A DNA stretch of 64,000 bases from NCBI GenBank assembly GCA_003550325.1, contig QKWP01000237.1:213033-277032 (forward strand). The letters run 5' to 3'. A program made the position numbers and the translations under genes. This document shows, in pieces, positions 56,643-64,000 of the stretch. Every line of letters begins with the position of its first letter. Within the stretch, counting starts at the first letter, position 1. The notes under the pieces were generated by a model. The model was not told the origin of the DNA. It made no database searches and was given only the letters and a program-made list of their open reading frames with translations. The stretch is from Gigaspora rosea. Lineage: Eukaryota; Glomeromycota; Glomeromycetes; Diversisporales; Gigasporaceae.

Positions 56643-57089
56643 GCTGGAAGTGGGTCGAGTGACAAATGGTGATCACTAGTCACGGGTACCTCTTGTGCCT
56701 GACTCTATTAGTACCACTCATTATCGATCGCTCAACATATGACCAAATCGACCTTCAATCTGAACTTTCCTTCTGATGCATTTCGATGTTAATCAGCATG
56801 TGCCGTACTAAATGCAAGGGTATCCAAACTATGCGGCAATTAACTTATTACTCAACGAACAGCATAGAAATCAGTTGCAGATTTTAATAAATTACTATAA
56901 ATTACTATAAATGGAACAAGACGATATACAGACATTAATTGACTATAGTGAAACTTATCAAATAATGACTAAATATAAAGAGCCACTTGCAGAAGTAAAT
57001 AGATTACTAGAATCAAATCAATGATACTGGGAAATATAGAAATTATAACATTGTGATTGATATAAACAGTTTATCAGACTGGTGCCACA
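56643..57089. other. Intergenic, possibly 5' part of the kinase pseudogene
   Basis: A short open stretch beginning at the ATG at 56911 (EQDDIQTLIDYSETYQ) may be a remnant leader of the following kinase pseudogene. Nothing else is recognised. Confidence 0.3.
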
Positions 57090-57800
57090 TGTGGTCTATG
57101 GACAAGTGAAAATACGAATTAGACAATTGTATTAAAGAATATAAAGGTATAAATAAATAGATTCCTTTCACAGATTAGATAATATTAAAATTATCTAAAA
57201 AGGTATTTAGCACAGTATTTTCAGCAACATGGTTAGATATTAAAAGAAATAAGATAAACAGCATACATCATTTATAGTCATACTTAAAAAATTGCTTGGA
57301 TAAAAAAAAAAGGTATTTTAAAGAGAATTTAAAAATTACATGTGAATTAGAGCGTTACATCTCTTTTAGGATTTTGATGTTGCAATACGTCATCATTATG
57401 AAAATCCTTTGAACATATCCTGCTTTATGTATTTGTGCTAAATCTTTAACGTATCTACAAGCAGCTTCAATTTACTTTCAATTAAATTCTCTAAAAAAAT
57501 TTAACAATTATCTAGAAGGAATGAAGAATCTGATTTTAAAGCAATTTAGAGAGTATTACCATACACTGCACAAGAAGTATTAAACAAACAACTTTACAAC
57601 CCTGCAGCAGATATTTATAGTTTTTGGTGTTAGGATGGCAGAAACTTCTACAGGGAACCTCCTCATTACGATATTGATTACAAGGGGAGCCAGCTATCAT
57701 AATATGCAGTAGTTTACGTCCTGAATTTTTCTAAAGACATTTCTGAAGGCTACATCGATCTAGCAAAGCAGGGCATGTAAAAATTTGGATATCAAATCAC
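57090..57800 (+). pseudogene. TKL kinase pseudogene
   Basis: Plus-strand fragments in different frames follow the order of a Rhizophagus TKL kinase: KYELDNCIKEYKGI and IPFTD near the start; a glycine-loop remnant KVFSTVFSATWLD (about 57205-57240); then EVLNKQLYNPAADIYSF (about 57577-57630) and PPHYDIDY...SEGYIDLAKQGM (about 57655-57780), from the APE to C-lobe region. Many stops and frameshifts, and no recognisable HRD or DFG, so it is a dead, partly deleted copy. Confidence 0.65.
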
Positions 57801-58559
57801 AGATCTTTATTTGGATATCAGCAGATATTTGGAAAATTTGGAGTTGGCCGGCATTATGAAATCAATGCATATAATCATACTAAGTAATCAGGCCAAAATG
57901 TTTAAAAATGAACTAGTTGTAAAAAAAAAAAAGAAAAAGAAAAAAAAGGGCATTCGAATCTGCAGACCGAATTATTCCAACATTGCTAACAACAACGTCA
58001 AACGATTCACAAGATAAATTTACAAAATTCTACAGAAACAAATCACCCTAATGAACAAGTAGCAACAATCCTTGGAGTCCAAGCACCAGAGTACAAACAC
58101 GGAATACTAAAACAGTATCAAAAATCTGGTGAATGAGAATCGATAGGTGAATGTAGATGGGGCTATATGGCCGATATTCAAAAAAAAAAAAGAAAAAGAA
58201 AATCTTACTAAAGTCATCAAGCACATACATACTAAAGCTGAACTACAGACTATCACCTCATACCCATTCGCACTACGGCATCATCATCACAATGAATTAC
58301 ATGAATTGGAACAATACGCGCCATATCCTGCTAATCAAACAACTGTAAAAACCAACCATCGAACTCAACCATGCATTCAAACTGACCTAGCAAAAAGAAC
58401 AACAAGGACTCAGCCAAAAAAAAAAAAAAAAAAAANAAATTTCAGTAAGGTAGAAAACTTACTGTTTATGCAGTAACATTAGCAGTCTAGCCCGGCTAAG
58501 GAAGCTCCCATCCAAATCCCAACAAAAGGCATAGAAAGTGCTATTATTACAAGCTCTAA
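57801..58559. other. Intergenic with poly-A/AAAG runs and one ambiguous base
   Basis: Long A-rich runs occur at 57920-57948, 58180-58201 and 58418-58439. The last contains the only N of the window, at 58436, probably a homopolymer assembly problem. ORFs through these runs are lysine artefacts. Confidence 0.5.
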
Positions 58560-58990
58560 GGTTCAAAAGCACAAGGAGGACCCTATGCCACAATACAATT
58601 ACCAAGAACAAAGGGTTCACAAAACAGATAAGCGCCCTATGCTAATCATCAATGCAACCAAGAACGAAGTGTGTATCCAATCAAGTACTTAATGCATATG
58701 CCATACATAGGACCGATCTACAATATGTCTCAGAAAATAAATTGTCATTCATAAAGGCTGATGGCAGCCTAGCGACGAAGCATTGGTTTATACAAGAATT
58801 CAAAGCACTACTGCATAGTGATAACATAGCAGGATATAGCTTCCGAGCAGATGGTACAACATAGCTGGTAGCACATGGTGTACAACTAGCAATTATTCAG
58901 AAATTAGCAGATGGACATCGAATGCATTCTACAGATACATACGCACACACCCAGCAACAGTAGCTACTACACTAAACAAAATATATTCCG
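58560..58990 (+). pseudogene. Second tyrosine recombinase remnant, Ngaro-like, plus strand
   Basis: The plus-strand reading NQVLNAYAIHRTDLQYVSEN, FIKADGSLATKHWFIQEFKA, AGYSFRADGTT, then past a stop LVAHGVQLAIIQKLADG and HTPATVATTLNKI parallels the recombinase at 52143-51640 block for block. Here the HxxR box reads YSFR (histidine lost, arginine kept). It belongs to a related element in the opposite orientation. Repeats at 59301-59440 (CAGCCGGCCTGCG...GGTGGGAAACCACCGGCTAA) may be its terminal repeats; a weak match to the Y repeats of the larger element is visible around GCAGGCCGGC. Confidence 0.6.
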
Positions 58991-59304
58991 ATTAAACGAT
59001 CACGGACAAAGTCCTATCTATATTTGGAATTGATCATCATCGGAATATGCACAAAGGAAAAAAAAGAAAAAGGTCCTATAAATAAAAAGGGACACGCACA
59101 AAAAAAAAAAAAGAAAAAAAAAAATCAAAAATCAGAAAATCAATCAAATTAACTGATTATGTAAAAATAACAGCAAAAAAAAAAAAAAACAAGTTATCAG
59201 TAGATGCACAAAAACAGATACATGCAAATAATAACAATGAATGATAACAAATTGACAGAATTCAAACTTATTTGGAAGGTCACTGAATCCTGCCATTTTG
59301 CAAT

Positions 59305-59440
59305 CATACAGCCGGCCTGCGTTAAACAGGTGGGAAACCACCGGCTAATATTAAGCTTCAATCTTAAGCAGCAATAGCTTGACTGCAAAACGTCTTGTTA
59401 ACAGCCGGCCTGCGTATGCGGGTGGGAAACCACCGGCTAA
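59305..59440. repeat. Two copies of a CAGCCGGCCTGCG unit
   Basis: Two units of about 38 bp, CAGCCGGCCTGCGT and GGTGGGAAACCACCGGCTAA, lie about 95 bp apart (about 59310 and 59403). Each can form a hairpin (GCCGG...CCGGC). A neighbouring segment CACTGATGTATGCAATATAT is also duplicated (59484 and 59529). Probably terminal repeats of the recombinase-bearing element upstream. Confidence 0.6.
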
Positions 59441-61157
59441 GGCTACAAATCGCTAAAAGTAATTATACATCAAATATAAAATGCACTGATGTATGCAATA
59501 TATCTACTAAAGCAATTATACACCAAATGCACTGATGTATGCAATATATTTCGCTAAAGCAATTTAATAAAGTTTTGTGACCAGCATTATTTGCTGGTAT
59601 GCCTCCAATAGTTCGAATGCGATAATTAGACATAATTGGAGTTGAACGAATGAAAAACAGGAATTTAGCAGGGTTTTTTACATAAAATGCACGTTCATGC
59701 AAAGAAATTCGAGAAATGAAGATCCATACCTCTGCAACATAGAAATAGTTATTTGCAGATTTCTAGTTTTAATGAGCATCTAACAAATATAAAGATAAAA
59801 TTACGTACATAATGCTTCAAAAATTTAATTAATTAAGAAGTGTGGTATCTTTCATTTCATTCTGTGTAATTGTAAATCATTCATACAGATTACTGTGAAA
59901 TGTAACTTTGTATGATCAGCAAATTTTTTCTCGCGACCATGAATCCAAATCCGTATAAATGGTTAGTCGTTGATTGGTCAATTAACCGGGTAACTTATAC
60001 ATTTAGAGTACTTTTTGAGATTGTAGCGTTTCGCTTATAAAAAATTACCACGAACTTCAGTATTCACTGTAAAAAATAATCTCAATATAATCCCCAAAAT
60101 TACGAACTTTACTTAAAAGACAAAATATACTATGGCAGTGCAAAGTTATACTGTAAACTAACTGGAAATGTTTTGTATGCTTAAGCTGCGTTATTTCATT
60201 AGATTCGAATGAACTTTATTGCTACTGTTTAATTTGAACATGTACAAGCTTCTTTAGTAGACAAAGAACTGGTTTAATATTTAAATTCCTCGGTTCTTGT
60301 AGCGTGTTTAGATTTGTCAACTATATATTGACTTATATCTTGTAGATTTCTTAATAAGTTATGGCTGATTTGAAATAAATATCACACTGACTTCACTTTA
60401 CGTGTATCTATCTATTCTTTAAATATATGCGATAAATTCTCTGCTTATGTTTATTAATTGTAAGCTAATTTTATGTGGGTTTTTGGTCCTTTAGTATTAT
60501 AAAGACGATTAAAACGATGAATTTTGTAATTTGATTGGTTAATAATTGTCACGGCTGATGCTGAAGTTGGCTAATTGTCACGGCCGCAATCAGTTCTACG
60601 GCAAAATTAGTCCCGGAATTGTGCAAAAGGATCTACGGCGTCATCATACGGCATGATTCGGGTTTATTAATCGATTGTTTAATGTGATCAATCAAGAATC
60701 GTCAAGGCGCATAAGAAATGAGGTCAAAAAAGATAAGTATCGGATAATTAATTATGTAATTGAAAAAGGTTAGGTACTGTATCACATGACTAATTATGAT
60801 GCAATTAATTTAGAGTCGAATGAAAAGTATATAAGAAACTCTTTTGCTTACAAAAAGACGTAACAAAAGTTATGGATGGTTACGACTCTTATGTGCGTGG
60901 CAGGGGCACATGAGGAAATACTTAACAATACACTAGCTTGTAAGAGAAGCGAAGATGTTCTAATAGGGAAGGACGACAAAAACACCTATGGTCGGTAACG
61001 GTCTCGACACTAATGCTGAAGCTTTGGGGTCTTGATTTGAAACTATAAGCCCTGCTAAAATCCACACATACTCTATAAATATGAAATCTACACCCAAACC
61101 CTACCCTAACCCTATAAGACAAAAACGAAATTTGAGCGTTTTTGTTGATCTTTATGC
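59441..61157. other. Intergenic; left part of segmental-duplication copy B
   Basis: About 60040-60570 resembles 35100-35640 in direct orientation. At 60830-60910 a TATATAAGAAACTC box precedes a very short frame (MDGYDSYVRGRGT), which could be a promoter and first exon, but no continuation is seen. About 61010-61080 shares a motif with about 12470-12530. Confidence 0.4.
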
Positions 61158-61423
61158 ATTCCTTTAACGGTCATCTGAACGTGATACATTATTTTTGAAA
61201 TTTGTGAACATTCATATGATTGTTTAATCTGTAATTCCTGACTAATGTCATAACGTGACATTATTTTTTTACATTTCACTCGTGATTTACTGGTTTTCGC
61301 GGCATCACATGTCGCGAAGCTATACTTATTCATATTTCCTTGAACATGGTGAATAGTAAGAGCAGCAATTCACCTTTTGATATTCCGCGCTTGGTTGCTT
61401 TATGTGTTACACCAATTACTTAT

Positions 61424-61740
61424 AAAATTTTATTAAATTATTTAAAATTCCATAAAACTTTTTTTAAGGCATTCATAACTAGAGATGGGTTTCATGCGTG
61501 CGCATGATTCCGCATGAATGCGCATTAATGCGCATGTTTCCGAATCATGCGCATTTTATCCCATCAAAATTTTATATAGAAAATTTTATTAAATTATTTA
61601 AAATTCCATAAAACTTTTTTTAAGGCATTCATAACTAGAGATGGGTTTCATGCGTGCGCATGATTCCGCATGAATGCGCATTAATGCGCATGTTTCCGAA
61701 TCATGCGCATTTTATCCCATCAAAATTTTATATAGAAAAT
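61424..61740. repeat. 156-bp tandem duplication spanning host flank and transposon end
   Basis: The segment TTTTATTAAATTATTTAAAA ... TTCATAAC-TAGAGATGGG ... and the subterminal array occurs twice in tandem (transposon left ends at 61480 and 61636). It includes host sequence, the target duplication and the element's left end, so it arose after insertion. Confidence 0.9.
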
Positions 61741-62164
61741 TAAATATAAATAAGTATAATTAACACTCTAATCTATCTATATACTTCAATTCTGAGTCTG
61801 TTCGCTTTAATATTTTTGATTGGTCGTATACGAAAAATGTGACTTAAATGTAGGAAAACTAACAGAAATACGTAAGATGATTATGACTATTATCATGGTC
61901 GAGTAATTATTATAACATTCGAGTAATTATTATATCATTTTTTAATCCCTTATTAACGCCTTAAACAACACAATATCGTGAACGTGAATTTTCCAAATTT
62001 ACTTTGGTTGTTTGATTGCCTAATATTTACAAACTATTTTGGGCTAAAAAAGTTCACGAATTTGAAAAATGTTTTGTATAATTCTCTCAAGTTCAAGAAT
62101 AAGTCAAGTGCAAGAACAAGTGCAAGAACACGACAAATGCTCTACTAGATAAAACATATGATTG

Positions 62165-62350
62165 ATAAAAAATTGTGAATATATTAATAAAAAAATAGTG
62201 AATATATTAATAAAAAGATAGTGAATATATTAATAAAAACATAGTGAATATATTAATAAAAAAATAGTGAATACATTAATAAAAAATAGTAAATATATTA
62301 ATAAGAAAAAATAGTGAATATATTAATAAAAAAATAGTGAATATATTAGC
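62165..62350. repeat. About 22-bp AT minisatellite, ~8 units
   Basis: Units of the form AATAGTGAATATATTAATAA with A-run length variation are repeated head to tail about eight times. Confidence 0.9.
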
Positions 62351-63008
62351 GAATATCAAACAATGTTACATTCAACCAAATATTTAGATGATTGATTTCT
62401 AGAACTTTTGGCAAAATTTTTGCCGCCCAGATTATCTGATAATCGACTAATTTTCTCAGTGATTTGTAGTTTTATGTCGATCTACCAACCAATAAAATTA
62501 CGGTTATGTTCAAAAGGTGATCAATGTGCTAAAACTAATATAGCAATATAAGGTTTTCTCTTTGCAACACTTATTTTAAAAATTGGCATTCACCAATAAA
62601 ACTAAGCTGCATACTATCTGTTATTGGAGTAATGAGCTTTGTAACAAACTTTTTATAGTTAGCTTATACTAATTCAAACTAACCCACTATATATTGCAAT
62701 TTACTGGTATAGTGAACAAATTTTATAATAGAATTTTTATAAAAAACTCATGATAAAAATCACAATAATTCTAATAAAAACTGGCTCAACCATACTGAAA
62801 TAGAGTGAATTCTGTGGCAGAATTTTATAATACATAATTTCAATGCAAACTAACTCAATCTTAACCATATACTGTAGTTAATAGAATAGTATGTTCAGTA
62901 ACAGAATTTTTTTGTGACAATTCAATGCAAACTAACTCAACATATTTATGAATATTATATAATGTGAATTTACAGATTTTAACTGTTTCTAAAGTTTTAT
63001 ACAAAGCC

Positions 63009-63027
63009 CCCGTGGCAGAGCCACGGG
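63009..63027. repeat. GC hairpin CCCGTGGC-AGA-GCCACGGG
   Basis: A perfect 8-bp stem with a 3-nt loop inside the AT-rich interior of the hAT-like element. Isolated; could be a small TE remnant or structured site. Confidence 0.6.
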
Positions 63028-63188
63028 TCAGGTGTCAAATTATATAAGATAAGCAACGATGAAGTTTACAGTTAACTAATTTGTAAAAATTTATAAATAT
63101 ATAGGCAAAATCTGATTTTAGCTTCAATATGTAGTATCTTTATTTATATATATTATCAATAATAAAGATAAAAATTCAAAAAAAAATT

Positions 63189-63275
63189 TTTATAATGCGG
63201 TTTCATGCGCATTTTATATATCATGCGGTTTCATGCGCATTTTATATATCATGCGGTTTCATGCGCATTTTATTA
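63189..63275. repeat. 28-bp subterminal repeat, 3 units
   Basis: Three head-to-tail copies of ATGCGGTTTCATGCGCATTT followed by TATATATC form the right-hand subterminal array of the hAT-like element. Confidence 0.9.
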
Positions 63276-64000
63276 TAAAATACATTTTTCCCATCTCTAT
63301 TCATAACATCATTCTAAATTGCACATCTTAAATCAATGAGCTCGGTTATAGTAAACGGGCCGTGCCAAAACAATTCACCTTCTTAAAATTTATAATTCAG
63401 GACAAACGGGTAAATTTACTTTATTTGCCGGGTCTTGTCTATCTTTTTGACGTTTATTAACCGGATCTCAACTTAAGCTGACTCAAATTTATTTCTTATT
63501 TTTGATACTACACTATTTACTTCAATCGGACCTATAGATACCCGCAACAAGCATCCAGAAGAATTAGTTGATCATAATTCTAGCTGCTATGATTATTCAT
63601 ACCATTTTCACGGTTTACCTGATTTCAAATTATATGGGTGACCGGGAACAAATTTGCATCCAGTTTAGAATTCAGGCGATGATAAATAAGTTGAAAGAGT
63701 GAGCGTGAAGCATTCATTTATTATTAAAAATCAGCAGTAAATAGAAAGCTAGTAGAATATTTTTATTTGATAACTGTTATTTAATGGCGTTGGAATTTAA
63801 AGGGTGAAATAAGCATTCATTCATTATCAACAATCTACAAGTTAGGTAGCATTAATGAGACATATAGACATTAGATATTAAAGTCAGAATGGAATTTGTG
63901 TTGATAAGGATGAGCTTTCCAATTTTAGATGTCAAAATGGAATTAGTGTTGAAAAGGATGAACTTCCGGGTTGTTGTCGTTTTGGGATGGAATTGGTGTT

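Larger units (their letters stand above)
61480..63299. mobile_element. hAT-like element, duplication TTCATAAC, ATGCGCAT arrays
   Basis: The left end is TAGAGATGGG and the right end CCCATCTCTA. TTCATAAC lies at 61472-61479 and 63300-63307, with a third copy from the local tandem duplication. Both ends carry ATGCGCAT-rich arrays (left 61495-61555, right 63198-63272). The interior contains an inverted relative of 3540-4200 and an AT minisatellite. The paralogous segment at 38987 shows the unoccupied site. No transposase. Confidence 0.9.
61158..64000. repeat. Segmental-duplication copy B, interrupted by a transposon, runs off the window
   Basis: 61158-61479 plus 63300-64000 match 38664-39708 in direct orientation. 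The similarity continues to the last base of the window, so this copy is incomplete here. The intervening 1.8 kb is the hAT-like element. Confidence 0.85.

Noticed and set aside
57811..58476. ORFs with long lysine runs
   Set aside because: Generated by poly-A and AAAG runs, including the run with the ambiguous base.
62165..62350. Regularly spaced repeats that could be taken for a CRISPR array
   Set aside because: Units are contiguous AT-rich tandem repeats without unique spacers, in a eukaryotic-type genome; a minisatellite.

Overview
This window looks like nuclear DNA of an arbuscular mycorrhizal fungus (Glomeromycotina, Rhizophagus irregularis type). That is an inference from three things. 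The DNA is very AT-rich. Introns are short (about 70-90 nt in most cases resolved) with GT..AG ends. The genes belong to families expanded in these fungi: tyrosine-kinase-like kinases, Sel1 repeats, F-box/LRR proteins and Mrr-type nuclease-fold proteins. There is no operon structure, no rRNA or CRISPR array, and I found no convincing tRNA.

Only a few segments are credible host genes. From left to right they are: an Mrr-like nuclease-fold protein with two RanBP2-type zinc fingers (5434-6768, +); an F-box protein with fifteen 28-residue leucine-rich repeats (27057-28823, +); and a minus-strand cluster at 40.1-44.9 kb. The cluster holds a TKL-type kinase with at least one clear intron, a Sel1-repeat exon with no ATG at its 5' end, and a multi-exon, heavily deleted copy of what looks like the proteasome adaptor Ecm29. 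Eroded kinase pseudogenes lie at 46-47 kb and 57.1-57.8 kb.

The rest is mostly mobile DNA in layers. Three retroelement types are recognisable: a 5'-truncated LINE (32.3-34.0 kb, -); a decayed DIRS-like tyrosine-recombinase retroelement (about 13.6-20.4 kb, -); and a 5.4-kb Ngaro-like element with split direct repeats (50.6-56.1 kb, -), plus a second related recombinase remnant at 58.6-59.0 kb (+). Many non-autonomous DNA transposons can be delimited exactly from terminal inverted repeats and target duplications. Most have 8-bp duplications (hAT-like) and several carry family-specific arrays of a short motif near their ends. One 4.25-kb element (7748-12000) contains two other complete hAT-like elements. 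Smaller TA-, TAA- and TTAA-flanked elements also occur.

Two parts of the window (about 35.1-39.7 kb and 60.0-64.0 kb) are diverged direct copies of one segment. One copy preserves the empty target site of a transposon present in the other. The window therefore reads as a gene-poor, transposon-rich compartment with a few lineage-expanded signalling genes and several gene fragments in decay.
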